A DNA stretch of 64,000 nucleotides from Bacteroidales bacterium (GCA_017625725.1 JAGAKH010000013.1:1-64000), one strand, 5' to 3'; positions 1-9,377 are shown, counted from the stretch's first letter. Numbers and translations are program-made. The notes: generated from the sequence alone by a model not told the origin.

Positions 1-1
1 A

Positions 2-286
2 CAGATTGCCGTTTATAAGGAAACCGCATTAAAGGAAGGATTCAGATATCCGGATTTTCTGGACGGGGAATATTCCTTCGATTATACCATTGATGCCTTA
101 AGTCTTATGAATTATTACATAAAGGCTGGAATATTCTCTTTAGCTACGTTGGAAAAGATTACCGGTATAAACCAGAAACAGTTGTGGGCGTATACAAACG
201 GCACGAAGCCGCGTAAGGCCCAGGCTGATAAGATCAGATCTGGTTTTCTTCGCCTGTCGAAAGATCTGGATGCCGTGTTTGCCTGA
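2..286 (+). CDS. HicB-like antitoxin, C-terminal part (partial gene)
   Basis: The frame is open from the window edge and ends in TGA, so the beginning of the gene lies outside. The visible 94 residues end in a helix-turn-helix-like stretch (LEKITGINQKQLWAY, then NGTKPRKAQADKI), the pattern at the C-terminus of Bacteroidetes HicB-type antitoxins, where an N-terminal HicB fold is joined to a DNA-binding domain. If this is right, the protein represses its own promoter and neutralises a small HicA RNase. HicA would be expected just upstream, outside the window; no toxin gene is visible downstream. A solitary HTH regulator is the alternative. Confidence 0.65.
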   Translation, partial: QIAVYKETALKEGFRYPDFLDGEYSFDYTIDALSLMNYYIKAGIFSLATLEKITGINQKQLWAYTNGTKPRKAQADKIRSGFLRLSKDLDAVFA

Positions 287-323
287 TTTTTCTGGAACGA
301 AGACAAATGACAAGATGTATCCC

Positions 324-2201
324 TCACTTTTGAGGTTGTGGAGTATTGACGAGCATTTCACATCTTCGGCAGTCAAATACAAGGGTGAAGCGTTGACCGT
401 TGTTAAGCAGATAGAGAGGGGAGGCTTTGACTGATGATGCATCCTTGCCGTGTGACTGTTTTGGACATAATCCAAGTTCATGACGTATACAGTATCTTGT
501 CCTCATCAGTTCAGCTGATGCCTGATGCTCGATTTCATAGGCTTTTTCAATTGAGACAGCTCCTGCTTCTTTGTACACGTTTTCGGCCAGGTGGTTTGAT
601 ATGTTGGCCCTGTATGTCGCATCCTTGAATGGGAACAGCCCGGTGCCGGGCTTGATTTCATCCGTCCTGTTCAGAATATCCTTGGTCTGGCAAGGAATCT
701 CTTCAAGTCTGTCTGCCAGTTCACGTCTTATTCCGTTAAGGGCAGATGCACTCATGAAAGGAAGCGGACCTTCTGCCGTGATCTCCTTGATGAAAAGTCT
801 GTAATGACCGGATGATTTCTCTATCTGGTTCACTATCATGGCCTTCATCCTGTCCTGATTGTCTGCACTCACGCTTCCGCAGTCAAAGTCCAGACAGACG
901 GTTCTGCCGTCTTCGGTAACGGCCCTGGCATGTCCATCCGGACCTGAGAAGTTTAGCCATACATCTGTCCGGATTTCCCTCTGACATGGCTTTCTGTCCA
1001 TTCCCTTCTCAAATGCGACATCGATATTCCTGAATATCCGGGCACCGGTATATAGTTCAGGCGTACTCTTGCATCTGATGGTGTTGCCGCTGCAGACGTC
1101 TCCACGGAAGCCACATACGCTTCCGTCTGCAGCGACAAAGGAAAATCCGTCTCCATTATTAAGTATAGTCGCTTTGTCAGATATCCTTAGGGAAACGACA
1201 GACTTGTCCTTGTTGAGGCTGCTGACAGTGCCGATCTCCTCTCCCATTGACTTTGCTGCATCCATCGCAGCCCATTTCCCTTTCGTTCCATCAAGGTAAA
1301 GTTCTGTATAGCCTCTGTTGAATGTCTTTTCCGTGTCAGGAACGAAGCCTCCGGAAACCTTTCCGTATGAGCCTCTTTCATATTTGCCGCTCCTCCTGCA
1401 AATAAGGTCTTCCAGAGCAATCGAATAGTCCCTTACGACGTTCCTTACGTATGATATGTTCTTCAGGCGTCCTTCGATCTTGAATGATGTGATGCCTGCC
1501 TCCGCCAGATCTTCTAAACGATCTTTCAGGTTATAGTCCTTCAGCGAGAGCAGTGCCTTGTCCTTGACCAATGTCCTGCCCTGGTCATCGATCAGATCGT
1601 ATCTTGACCTGCAGGCCTGTATGCATGTGCCTCTGTTGGCACTTCTGCCGGCAATCTTTTCGGAAAGATAGCACTGGCCGCTGTAGCATACGCACAATGC
1701 TCCGTGTACGAAGAATTCAAGTTCGCAGCTGACGGACTCACGTATTCTTCGAATCTCTTCAAGTGAGAGTTCTCTTTCGAGAATGAGTCTTGAGAAACCG
1801 AGGCTCTCAAGGAATACAGCCTGTTCGGGCGTACGGATTGCACACTGTGTAGATGCGTGAAGCGGAATGTGGATCTTGCCTGGATTCCTTCTTACAAGTC
1901 CGATGGCAGCGAGGTCCTGGATGATTATGGCGTCGGCACCCGCATCCTGGACTTCCATCATCATTCTGAAGGCATCCTCCAGTTCGTCATCATACAGGAT
2001 TGTGTTCAGAGTCACGAAGATTCTTGCTCCGAACCGATGGGCATAGCTGCATAGTTCCCGTATCTGATCCACTTCATTTCCTGCAGCATGCCTTGCTCCG
2101 AACCGTGGGCCGGCAATATACACAGCATCGGCACCGCAGTCTATAGCTGCGATGCCGACCTGTATGTCTCTTGCCGGAGCAAGCAGTTCGAGCTGATTCA
2201 T
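324..2201 (-). CDS. Peptidase U32 family protein, RlhA/TrhP-like
   Basis: The 625-residue protein starts with the U32 barrel signature (LELLAPARD, then GADAVYIAGPRFGARHAA) and has the family core at about 165-205 (ELEFFVHGALCVCYSGQC, then GRSANRGTCIQACR). A C-terminal cysteine group (CIRHELGLC and FDCRRCEM) is compatible with metal or Fe-S binding. U32 proteins are named peptidases, but characterised E. coli members (TrhP, RlhA) hydroxylate tRNA U34 or 23S rRNA C2501. The length is nearer RlhA (about 650) than TrhP (about 450). An RNA hydroxylase is therefore the likely role, but the substrate cannot be assigned here. The gene follows the TPR gene by one base and is probably cotranscribed with it. 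Confidence 0.85.
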   Translation of the reverse strand: MNQLELLAPARDIQVGIAAIDCGADAVYIAGPRFGARHAAGNEVDQIRELCSYAHRFGARIFVTLNTILYDDELEDAFRMMMEVQDAGADAIIIQDLAAIGLVRRNPGKIHIPLHASTQCAIRTPEQAVFLESLGFSRLILERELSLEEIRRIRESVSCELEFFVHGALCVCYSGQCYLSEKIAGRSANRGTCIQACRSRYDLIDDQGRTLVKDKALLSLKDYNLKDRLEDLAEAGITSFKIEGRLKNISYVRNVVRDYSIALEDLICRRSGKYERGSYGKVSGGFVPDTEKTFNRGYTELYLDGTKGKWAAMDAAKSMGEEIGTVSSLNKDKSVVSLRISDKATILNNGDGFSFVAADGSVCGFRGDVCSGNTIRCKSTPELYTGARIFRNIDVAFEKGMDRKPCQREIRTDVWLNFSGPDGHARAVTEDGRTVCLDFDCGSVSADNQDRMKAMIVNQIEKSSGHYRLFIKEITAEGPLPFMSASALNGIRRELADRLEEIPCQTKDILNRTDEIKPGTGLFPFKDATYRANISNHLAENVYKEAGAVSIEKAYEIEHQASAELMRTRYCIRHELGLCPKQSHGKDASSVKASPLYLLNNGQRFTLVFDCRRCEMLVNTPQPQK

Positions 2202-2202
2202 T

Positions 2203-3144
2203 TTAGAGGGTCTTGAGCTGCTCCTGAGCTGTCGGGCCGTACTGAGGATCGTTTACGATCTTCTGGTAGAACTCCTTTGCCTTCTCCTTGTTGCCGCCCT
2301 GCTGATAGAGGACTGCGATAGTGCAGATCACACCGTTTGCATCCTTGGCCTTTGGAGAAACTTCAAGATACTTCTCATAGAGGGTGATGCACTCGTCGTT
2401 CTTTCCGAGCTTCTGTGCAGCACTTGCAGCAAGCTTGTATGCATTGCCGTTTTCAAGGCACTCGTTTGACTTTGCAGCGAGCTCCATAGTTCCCTGATAA
2501 TTCTTGGCTTTGAGTGCAGCCTGAGCCTGCTTCAGGTAGATCTGTGACATAACCTTTGCAGCATTCTTCTCCTGACCGTTCTCCTTTGCTACTGCAAGTA
2601 CGTTAAGAGCTTCTTCTGCCTGGCCTGCCTTTACATATGCCTGTCCGAGCTGGAGGGCTACGTTTCCGTTGGTAGGCTCGATTTCAAGAATCTTCTTGAA
2701 GTTCTCGATAGCGGTAGGATAATCCTTTGCCTGCAGTGCAGCCTTTGCGTCTGTGTTGTATTTCAGTTTGTAGGTCTGAGCGATGAGTCCTTCTGCTTCA
2801 GCGACAAAGTCAACCTCGCCATAACCTTCTGCAACTTCCTTTACCTTGTTGAAAGCTGCTATGGCTCCGTCAAAATCCTTGAGGTTGTAAAGGTCCTTTG
2901 CCATCTGGAGATATGCGGAGCAGATACCTTTCTTACAGTTTCCAACGAGGTCTGCAGCCTCATCTCCAAGGGTCTCTCCGAGCTGAAGAGCAGCCTGGAA
3001 ATTATTAAGAGCTGCTTCGTTGTTACCCATCTGAAGCTCCATGGCTCCATTGTTGTAAGATTCGATTGCCTGATTGATGTCCTGAGCGGCAGCGATAGAT
3101 GCAGTCAGGATTACAGTAGCTAGTGTAAGGAAAATCTTCTTCAT
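2203..3144 (-). CDS. Secreted/periplasmic tetratricopeptide repeat protein
   Basis: A protein of 313 residues with an N-terminal signal peptide (MKKIFLTLATVILTASIAAAQ) followed by TPR-like helical pairs over the whole mature part (for example YNNGAMELQMGNNEAALNNF and DYPTAIENFKKILEIEPTNG). I use the ATG at 3144; an upstream in-frame start at 3165 would add seven residues before the signal peptide. TPR proteins of this kind scaffold envelope complexes, but no partner can be named. It is the first gene of a two-gene unit with the U32 gene and faces the M16-like gene across a divergent promoter region. Confidence 0.85.
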   Translation of the reverse strand: MKKIFLTLATVILTASIAAAQDINQAIESYNNGAMELQMGNNEAALNNFQAALQLGETLGDEAADLVGNCKKGICSAYLQMAKDLYNLKDFDGAIAAFNKVKEVAEGYGEVDFVAEAEGLIAQTYKLKYNTDAKAALQAKDYPTAIENFKKILEIEPTNGNVALQLGQAYVKAGQAEEALNVLAVAKENGQEKNAAKVMSQIYLKQAQAALKAKNYQGTMELAAKSNECLENGNAYKLAASAAQKLGKNDECITLYEKYLEVSPKAKDANGVICTIAVLYQQGGNKEKAKEFYQKIVNDPQYGPTAQEQLKTL

Positions 3145-3190
3145 CTTGTATAAATTTTGTTTCACTTGTTATCCAAAAGACACGTAAATG

Positions 3191-3224
3191 CAAAAATAGG
3201 AATTTTTTGTGTTATTTTTGCAAA
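3191..3224 (-). promoter_or_regulatory. Promoter of the TPR-U32 unit
   Basis: On the minus strand TATTTTTG (3198-3191) fits the Bacteroidetes -7 element TAnnTTTG. TTTG at 3224-3221 could be the -33 element, at 22 bp, slightly longer than the usual 19-21. The start codon is 47 bp further on. Confidence 0.5.
3213..3220 (+). promoter_or_regulatory. -7 element of the M16-like gene
   Basis: TATTTTTG matches TAnnTTTG and lies 28 bp upstream of the chosen ATG at 3248. No clear TTG is seen at the -33 distance, so only the -7 half is supported. It explains why the earlier in-frame start at 3209 is unlikely: that codon would precede the transcript. Confidence 0.4.
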
Positions 3225-3247
3225 CTCTAAAGTATTTGTGCTTAAAA

Positions 3248-5842
3248 ATGAGAAATATGCGGTTGTTTACATTAGTATCAGGTCTTTTGCTATCAATAAT
3301 CATGCTAGCACAGGATATTCCTGTTCTTCCTTCTGATCCGGCTGTATCGCGGGGAGTCCTTCCTAATGGAACATCATATTATATTGCATCCAATCCGTCT
3401 TTGAAAAAAACTGTAGATGTAGCTATTGTCCAGCGGACAGGAGTATGTACTGCTGATTCTTCAGAGCATGTCCGTGCCCTTTCAAAAGAATTTCTATCCG
3501 CAGGCGGAAGAACTGCCGGACGTGGATTCCAGAAATTCATGCAGTCATACGGTGCGGAATATGGCAGGGAGGGATTCGTTACGGTTACAGACGATGCAAC
3601 GGTGCTTCGTTTCAATGATATTGATTTATCCAGGGCAGAGGCACTGGATTCTGTCCTTCTGTCGGTCTTTGACCTTATAGACAGACTGTCTTCTTCGGAA
3701 GATGCCTTTGTCCGTAAATGGTATGCCCCGTCCGATCATGCAGTCATCATCGCAGGAGATGTCGAACCTTCGTCTGCAGCAATGAAGATGAAGATGCTGT
3801 CACTTATGACGGCGGAGGGAGAAAGTCTTTCCAGAAAGGAATACCAGTGGACCCCTTCCGAGACTGAAGTTTACCAGACAGAGGTTTCCAACGGTCTGGA
3901 GACTCTGAAACTGGCATGGAAAATGCCGAGAGCCGCACGTGAATATTTAGGCTCTGTCCAGCCGCTCATCCACGAGAGTATGGTTTATGCATTGGGGGAA
4001 ATCTCGAAAAGAAGAATCCTGACGGAACTGTATAGGGCGGGCATCCCGGTTGCAGGCATGTCCTGGAATCACCTTCCGTCATCGGCTGCATCTTCTGATG
4101 AAATCTTTTCCTTTACGATGTCAGTCTTGCCGGAAGATTTCAGCAGGACACTTGAAATAGCAGCCCGTGTATTTTCGTCCATAGATGCTGGTCAGGTCAG
4201 TGTAGATGAATACACCGTTGCAAGAAACGGGCACCTGATGCACAGGGAAAAGGAATCTGCCGGTCTTCTTTCACGTAATAAGGATTATGTGGACAGGTGC
4301 ATTTCTTCGTTTCTTTATGGTAGTGCGATAGTGTCTGCTGAGGAAGAGAAGAATTTCCTAAAATACAGATATAAGGACGATGCAAAGGAACTGGAGCTTT
4401 TCCGCAGGATGGCCTCGGCTGTTCTGGACCCGGACGAGAATCTTATATTCGAATCCGGACACGACGGATATGCAGCTTTCAGATCTGCTTGGAAAGACTC
4501 CGTCGACAACAGGCAGCTCGTCTCTTTTTCTCTCCCTGATTCACTTTCATGGAGGTGCCCGATCCATAAGGTCAAAGTCAGGTCATCAAGGAAGGAATCT
4601 ATGTCCGGAGGAAGAATCTGGACTTTCACCAACGGGTTCAGAGTGGTCTTCAAGCCTCTGCCCTCTGGAGGAAAGCTGGAATATGCCCTATCCCTTAACG
4701 GAGGATATGCCAATGTCCCTGGTCTGTGTCAGGGTGAGGGAGCCTTCCTTTCTGATTATATGTCTTTGTGCCGGATAGGAGATCAGGACGGACAGTCATT
4801 CGACGCGTATCTTACTTCCAGAAACATGTATCTGAAATCTGAGGTCAATCTGTATAATTCCATATTCACAGGATATGTCTATAATGATAACCTTTCGTTC
4901 CTGATGGAGACGCTTCTTGCTCTAGCTAACAGAAGGGAGCACGATAAGGATGCATTTGATTATTACCGCAGGTCCCAGGACCTTGAAATGATGTATCAGA
5001 AAGGTTCTATGAAGGAAAGGATTGCACTGATAGATGAAATAATGTGTCCCGGATACATATATTCTTCAAGAAAAAGCGAGGGCATGTTGACTGAGGGATT
5101 GGGCATCAAGGCAGATGAGTTCTTCAAGAGTCAGTCGGCAAAGATGAACGACGGAGTCCTGGTTCTGGTCGGCGATGTCGATGAAGACGAGCTTCTAAAG
5201 GTACTTCTTCGCTATGTGGGAGGTTTCCGGACGGAGAGGGCGGCCTTTGCAAGACCGGTGATAAGTTATCAACCGGTATCAGGTGGATCCACCTATACGG
5301 TTGATGGTGAGGCCAATTCCATAGATATAGCCATGTCTGCCCGTATGCTTCTGACTATAGACAATGTAATGGCGGCAGCGGTTGCGGCAGACGTCATGCA
5401 GCAGTGGGTTTCCGATGTCCTGGAGGGAACTGGTTATTATGCATATGTAAATCATGATTGCAGCATATATCCTCAGGAACGTCTGAGTGTAATGCTTTCT
5501 GTCAGGGAGGCATCGGACTCAGGTTTTGAGAATGGATTCGAGAAGACCGGCATTATGGAGGTTCTGAATATTTTGCGTGCATCCCTTTCTGAAATGTCGC
5601 AGTCGTTGTCTTCAGATGCGTATATGGAAGATGGTAAGAGCAGGCAGAGCAATGTCATGGCAGAGAACATGAAGACCGGTAATTATTGGTTGAGATCCAT
5701 CGCACGCCGCTATCTCGACGGCAAGGATTTTACCAAAGGTTATGATGCAAGAATTAATGCAGTAAGCCCGGAGAAGGTGCGCTTGATATTCGCTTCTCTT
5801 GATGGTGGCAGTAAGGTAGAATATGTAGTAAGAAAACGATAA
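3248..5842 (+). CDS. M16 family peptidase homologue, probably inactive
   Basis: About 864 residues with a signal peptide (MRNMRLFTLVSGLLLSIIMLAQ) and the two-part layout of M16 zinc peptidases: LPNGTSYYIASN opens the first half and a second half begins near residue 460 (FTNGFRVVFKPLPSGGKLEY). Active M16 enzymes carry HxxEH about 40 residues after the LPNG-type start. Here that stretch reads SSEHVRALSKEFLSAGG with no HxxEH, and no second-half replacement is visible. It may act as a non-catalytic partner, as inactive M16 subunits do in heterodimers, but no active partner is encoded nearby. It is followed after three bases by the DUF3109 gene. Confidence 0.75.
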   Translation: MRNMRLFTLVSGLLLSIIMLAQDIPVLPSDPAVSRGVLPNGTSYYIASNPSLKKTVDVAIVQRTGVCTADSSEHVRALSKEFLSAGGRTAGRGFQKFMQSYGAEYGREGFVTVTDDATVLRFNDIDLSRAEALDSVLLSVFDLIDRLSSSEDAFVRKWYAPSDHAVIIAGDVEPSSAAMKMKMLSLMTAEGESLSRKEYQWTPSETEVYQTEVSNGLETLKLAWKMPRAAREYLGSVQPLIHESMVYALGEISKRRILTELYRAGIPVAGMSWNHLPSSAASSDEIFSFTMSVLPEDFSRTLEIAARVFSSIDAGQVSVDEYTVARNGHLMHREKESAGLLSRNKDYVDRCISSFLYGSAIVSAEEEKNFLKYRYKDDAKELELFRRMASAVLDPDENLIFESGHDGYAAFRSAWKDSVDNRQLVSFSLPDSLSWRCPIHKVKVRSSRKESMSGGRIWTFTNGFRVVFKPLPSGGKLEYALSLNGGYANVPGLCQGEGAFLSDYMSLCRIGDQDGQSFDAYLTSRNMYLKSEVNLYNSIFTGYVYNDNLSFLMETLLALANRREHDKDAFDYYRRSQDLEMMYQKGSMKERIALIDEIMCPGYIYSSRKSEGMLTEGLGIKADEFFKSQSAKMNDGVLVLVGDVDEDELLKVLLRYVGGFRTERAAFARPVISYQPVSGGSTYTVDGEANSIDIAMSARMLLTIDNVMAAAVAADVMQQWVSDVLEGTGYYAYVNHDCSIYPQERLSVMLSVREASDSGFENGFEKTGIMEVLNILRASLSEMSQSLSSDAYMEDGKSRQSNVMAENMKTGNYWLRSIARRYLDGKDFTKGYDARINAVSPEKVRLIFASLDGGSKVEYVVRKR

Positions 5843-5845
5843 GAT

Positions 5846-6442
5846 ATGTTTCACGGAACCATTATCCAAATTGACGATTGTCTGATCTCGGAAGAGATCC
5901 TGACCGAGTATTTTGCGTGTGATTATGAAAAATGCAAGGGCTGCTGCTGTGTCATTGGAGACAGCGGAGCTCCTCTGGAAGAGTGCGAGGCGGAGGCCAT
6001 CGAAAAGAATTACAAGATATTTTCTCCGATAATGCAGGAGGAAGGACGTGCTGCTGTAGAGAAAAAAGGATTCTTTGAAATTGATATGGATGGCGATATG
6101 GTTACTCCTCTTGTTCCCGGAAGCGAGGAATGTGCCTACACCCTTTTTGATGAAGAGGGCAACTGTTTCTGCTCGATGGAAAGGTGCTGGTTCCAGGGTA
6201 AGGGTGACTTCCGCAAGCCGATATCATGCTGGCTCTATCCGATACGCATAACCCAGTTGAGCAACGGTACAAGAGCCTTGAACCTTCATCGTTGGCATAT
6301 ATGCCAGGATGCCTATGAAAAGGGTAAAAAAGAAAAGGTCCGCGTATTTGAATTTTTACGCGAACCTATAGAACGTTATTTCGGCGAGGAATTCTACTCG
6401 GCCTTGTCTGAGGCAGCCAAAAGACTTAACGCAGATTCGTAG
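5846..6442 (+). CDS. DUF3109 family cysteine-rich protein
   Basis: A 198-residue cytosolic protein with no signal peptide. The cysteines form CDYEKCKGCCC near residue 25, then ECAYTLFDEEGNCFCSMERC around 90-115, CW at about 128 and IC at about 153. The spacing resembles metal- or Fe-S-binding sites of the zinc/iron-chelating YkgJ-like group, and the sequence agrees with the conserved Bacteroidetes family DUF3109. Its function is unknown. The 3' end overlaps the convergent DUF2007 gene by 49 bp. Confidence 0.85.
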   Translation: MFHGTIIQIDDCLISEEILTEYFACDYEKCKGCCCVIGDSGAPLEECEAEAIEKNYKIFSPIMQEEGRAAVEKKGFFEIDMDGDMVTPLVPGSEECAYTLFDEEGNCFCSMERCWFQGKGDFRKPISCWLYPIRITQLSNGTRALNLHRWHICQDAYEKGKKEKVRVFEFLREPIERYFGEEFYSALSEAAKRLNADS

Positions 6443-6612
6443 TCCGCTTCTTTGACTTTCAACTCGATGTTCTGCTCAACAGCATTGAAGGACGGGTACG
6501 AGGAGGTTTCTCCGAAGATCCCGGCCTCAATACCGTTTGACTTGAGCAGTCCTTCCGCGATGCTGGCACGCATAGGGTCGGAAAACTTTGCCACGGTCTT
6601 TAATTCATTCAT
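6394..6612 (-). CDS. DUF2007 domain protein
   Basis: A 72-residue protein. The pattern VAKFSDPMRASIAEGLLKSNGIEAGIFG followed by IELKVKEADYESALSLL is the DUF2007 fold, a small ferredoxin-like domain described as a putative signal-transducing or PII-like module. It has no signal or membrane segment. It lies 28 bp downstream of a membrane protein gene on the same strand and the two probably share a transcript. The stop lies inside the 3' end of the DUF3109 gene. Confidence 0.8.
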   Translation of the reverse strand: MNELKTVAKFSDPMRASIAEGLLKSNGIEAGIFGETSSYPSFNAVEQNIELKVKEADYESALSLLAASDKAE

Positions 6613-6640
6613 AGCCGACAGATTTAATGATTATTGTTTA

Positions 6641-7111
6641 TCAGTCCTCATCATGAGGATTGAGCCTGTATTCCAATGCCATTGCAATTCTCAGCACATC
6701 CTTCCTCAATCCTTCCATCTCGAATCCATCCTGAGTCCTTGTCAGTGTAATCCTGTCTTCGAACATTCTTGAGAGTCTGCCGACAGTGCTTCTGTATCGG
6801 AAAGTCATTGTGTTTCCATCTTCCGATTCGAGGCAGAATTCCCGGTCTCTGAGATTGGATATCACCTCGTCATGGATGTCTTCCCAGCTCCTTTCAGTGT
6901 GTACATCCCTGGTTATGAATCCCACCTTAGGATATGCTGCAGCAGCAACTGCAAAAATCATGGCAATTTTCCATAGGGCATCGTATCCTCCGTCAAACAT
7001 GCTGTTGATATCTGCCTCTACCATCCCCGTCAGGACGAAGACCAGAAGGATGACTGTTGTGAGGAATGCAAAATAAAAGAAGTACTTTATGGACCTTACA
7101 AGATATTTCAT
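6641..7111 (-). CDS. Small membrane protein, function unknown
   Basis: About 156 residues. Two hydrophobic segments lie near the N-terminus (YFFYFAFLTTVILLVFVLTG and, after a short loop, WKIAMIFAVAAAAYPKVGF), followed by a soluble C-terminal domain of about 90 residues (EDIHDEVISNLRDREF, later MEGLRKDVLRIAMALEYRL). I chose the ATG at 7111, which begins just before the first membrane segment; the in-frame start at 7132 adds seven residues. I do not recognise a family; similar two-helix proteins are common in Bacteroidales. Probably cotranscribed with the DUF2007 gene. Confidence 0.7.
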   Translation of the reverse strand: MKYLVRSIKYFFYFAFLTTVILLVFVLTGMVEADINSMFDGGYDALWKIAMIFAVAAAAYPKVGFITRDVHTERSWEDIHDEVISNLRDREFCLESEDGNTMTFRYRSTVGRLSRMFEDRITLTRTQDGFEMEGLRKDVLRIAMALEYRLNPHDED

Positions 7112-7223
7112 GGCTTTCTGTGTTTTCTGCAAATGTAATGAAAAAAATCATGTGGCACGCTATGTGCTGGAGTCGCTGAAATGCAACGTTATACAAAAAT
7201 AGTGATAATTATGATGGATTTGC

Positions 7224-7231
7224 TATATTTG
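7224..7231 (+). promoter_or_regulatory. -7 element before the coiled-coil gene
   Basis: TATATTTG matches TAnnTTTG and lies 41 bp upstream of the ATG at 7273. No good TTG is seen about 20 bp further upstream, so the call rests on the -7 element alone. Confidence 0.45.
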
Positions 7232-7272
7232 TAGTCACATTGGGATAATAATTCATCCAAACAAATAAACTT

Positions 7273-8139
7273 ATGGAAGAGAAAAATCTGAAGAAGGTAA
7301 TGTATGCAATGATAGTGGTGGCCATTGCCCTTGCAGCGGCCCTTGCATATATATGGTATGAAAAGACCGAACTTGTAAATGAACTTGTTGTCGAAAAGGA
7401 AGAGCTTACAGCTCAGATGATAGACCTGCAGAATGATTATGCTACCCTGTCATCGGACTATGATACCATCAATTCACAGCTGGATTCGTCACGCGAGGAG
7501 GTTTCACAGCTTATCGAGAGAATCAAGAAGACAGAGGCTACGAACAGAAGCAAGATCCGCCAGTATGAACGTGAGCTCGGTACCCTCAGAAGCATCATGC
7601 GTAACTATATCGTTCAGATCGACTCGCTCAACACTCTGAACAAGAAGCTTACGGCAGATGCAGCTGCAGCACGTCGCGAAGCAGCCGAAAGCCGCAGGCA
7701 GAATGAGGCTCTCAGCAAGACTGTGGAAAATCTGGAAGGTCAGGTGGCAGCCGGTTCTGTAATAAAGGCTCGTGGCCTGAAGCTTGAGGCATATAATGCG
7801 TCTGATAAGATTACTGACAGAAGCAGCAGGGTGGTCAGACTTATCACCACACTCAGCCTTGTAGAGAATGACCTGGCACCGAAAGGTCCTGTAAGAATAT
7901 ATATCAGAGTCAAGGATCCTGATGGAATCCTGCTTACAAACGGTTCTCAGAGGACTTTCCAGTATAATGGAGAACCTATGATATGCTCTGCATCACGTGA
8001 GGTGGATTATGTGGGCAAGGAGGTTGAACTTGGCATCTACCTCAACGATATCCCTGAATATGTAAAGGGAATTTACACGGTCGAGGCTTATTCCGAGCAG
8101 GGAGGCAAGCTTGGAGAGGCTGAAATGATGCTTAGATAA
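7273..8139 (+). CDS. Membrane-anchored coiled-coil protein
   Basis: A 288-residue protein with one N-terminal membrane helix (VMYAMIVVAIALAAALAYIWY), a coiled coil from about 35 to 165 (heptad-rich, for example LQNDYATLSSDYDTINSQL) and a C-terminal beta-rich domain of about 120 residues (KARGLKLEAYNAS, VRIYIRVKDPDG, GIYLNDIPEYVKGIYTVEAY). The C-terminal part would sit in the periplasm if the helix is a signal anchor. Proteins with this layout are conserved in Bacteroidetes, but I do not recognise a tested function. Its TAA is followed without a gap by the GTG start of hemW, so translation may be coupled. Confidence 0.8.
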   Translation: MEEKNLKKVMYAMIVVAIALAAALAYIWYEKTELVNELVVEKEELTAQMIDLQNDYATLSSDYDTINSQLDSSREEVSQLIERIKKTEATNRSKIRQYERELGTLRSIMRNYIVQIDSLNTLNKKLTADAAAARREAAESRRQNEALSKTVENLEGQVAAGSVIKARGLKLEAYNASDKITDRSSRVVRLITTLSLVENDLAPKGPVRIYIRVKDPDGILLTNGSQRTFQYNGEPMICSASREVDYVGKEVELGIYLNDIPEYVKGIYTVEAYSEQGGKLGEAEMMLR

Positions 8140-9315
8140 GTGATCTATATACATGTCCCTTTCTGCAGGAGTTTCTGCACTTACTGCGACTTCTATTCTG
8201 AAGTCGCAGCTCTATGTCGCAGAAAGGAGGATTTCCAGAGGCAGGAATCACGGTTCCAGGCTTATGCCGATGCCCTTTCGGCTGAAATCAATGCCCGTTC
8301 GGCAGAGATAGACAGTTCGGTCAATACGTTATATATAGGAGGTGGCACCCCGTCGGTGCTGCCTCTTGATGTTTTAGACACGATTGTGTCAGCCGTGCGG
8401 GAGGCCTCCGGGACAGTGGTCTTTGACGAGTTTACTGTAGAAGTGAATCCTGAGGATATCGTGGAAAAAGGTCCTGCCTATGTCGAAGATCTTCTTGAAC
8501 TGGGGGTGAACCGTATAAGTATGGGAATCCAGTCCTTTGATGATGAGATTCTTAAATGGATGAACCGCAGACATGATTCCGCAACGGCAGTCAAGGCCTA
8601 TCATATCCTTGAAAATGCTGGAGTGGAAAACATCAGTATCGACCTTATATTCGGTCTTCCGCAGATTTCCGGAAAAAAATGGAAGGAGACTCTTTGCAAG
8701 GCTCTCGAAATCTCGTCGAGAGGAATCCTCCCGAGACATATATCTTCCTATCAGTTGTCTGTAGAGCCAGGGAGCATGCTGGCAAAAATGGTTGCAAAAG
8801 GAAGATGGGAAGAAGCCGATGAAGAAGTGTGCAGCAGACAGTATGACGTGCTCTGCGAAACCTTGTCTCAGTCCGGCTATCACCATTACGAGATATCGAA
8901 CTTTGCTCTTCCCGGCAGCGAAGCCTTGCATAACGGTTCATATTGGGAGCATCTTCCTTATTGTGGATTCGGCCCGGGTGCCCATAGCTTCATTACCGGA
9001 AAGAAAGGAGAGGCAATCAGGCAGTGGAACAAGGACGATCTGGATCTTTATCTGAGATCCGCAGGCGGGAAGGATTTTTCGGAAGTCCAGGAAAGGGAAC
9101 TTCTGACAGCGGAACAGCTGTCGATAGAGCAGGTAATGCTATCTCTTCGTACATCAAAAGGACTGAAGGAGTCCGTTCTGATGGCGGATTGCAATAGGAA
9201 AGCAGTTGAAAAGGCTTTCTCCGACGGGAATCTGATACGTCTTGCTGATGGTTGTGTGAGGATTCCCGAATCCAGATTCTTCCTCTCGGACAGAATCATA
9301 TCGGACCTGCTGTAG
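8140..9315 (+). CDS. hemW: HemW, radical SAM haem chaperone
   Basis: A 391-residue protein with the radical SAM cluster motif in HVPFCRSFCTYCDFYS (CxxxCxxC) at about 5-21, then GGGTPSVLP and NRISMGIQSFDDEILKWMNR, all typical of the HemN/HemW group. It lacks the extra N-terminal residues of true oxygen-independent coproporphyrinogen oxidase, which favours HemW, a haem-binding chaperone. Translation starts at GTG directly after the TAA of the preceding gene: GTG is the only start that keeps the opening strand IYIHVPFC. Confidence 0.92.
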   Translation: MIYIHVPFCRSFCTYCDFYSEVAALCRRKEDFQRQESRFQAYADALSAEINARSAEIDSSVNTLYIGGGTPSVLPLDVLDTIVSAVREASGTVVFDEFTVEVNPEDIVEKGPAYVEDLLELGVNRISMGIQSFDDEILKWMNRRHDSATAVKAYHILENAGVENISIDLIFGLPQISGKKWKETLCKALEISSRGILPRHISSYQLSVEPGSMLAKMVAKGRWEEADEEVCSRQYDVLCETLSQSGYHHYEISNFALPGSEALHNGSYWEHLPYCGFGPGAHSFITGKKGEAIRQWNKDDLDLYLRSAGGKDFSEVQERELLTAEQLSIEQVMLSLRTSKGLKESVLMADCNRKAVEKAFSDGNLIRLADGCVRIPESRFFLSDRIISDLL

Positions 9316-9377
9316 AACTCCATTAATTGTGAATATCATTCGGAAATGCTAATTTAGCAGAATCAAATATTATTGTC

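Noticed and set aside
4315..4778. Frames of 132 residues on both strands inside the M16-like gene
   Set aside because: They are out-of-frame overlaps of a well-supported long gene, with low-complexity or shadow-like composition.
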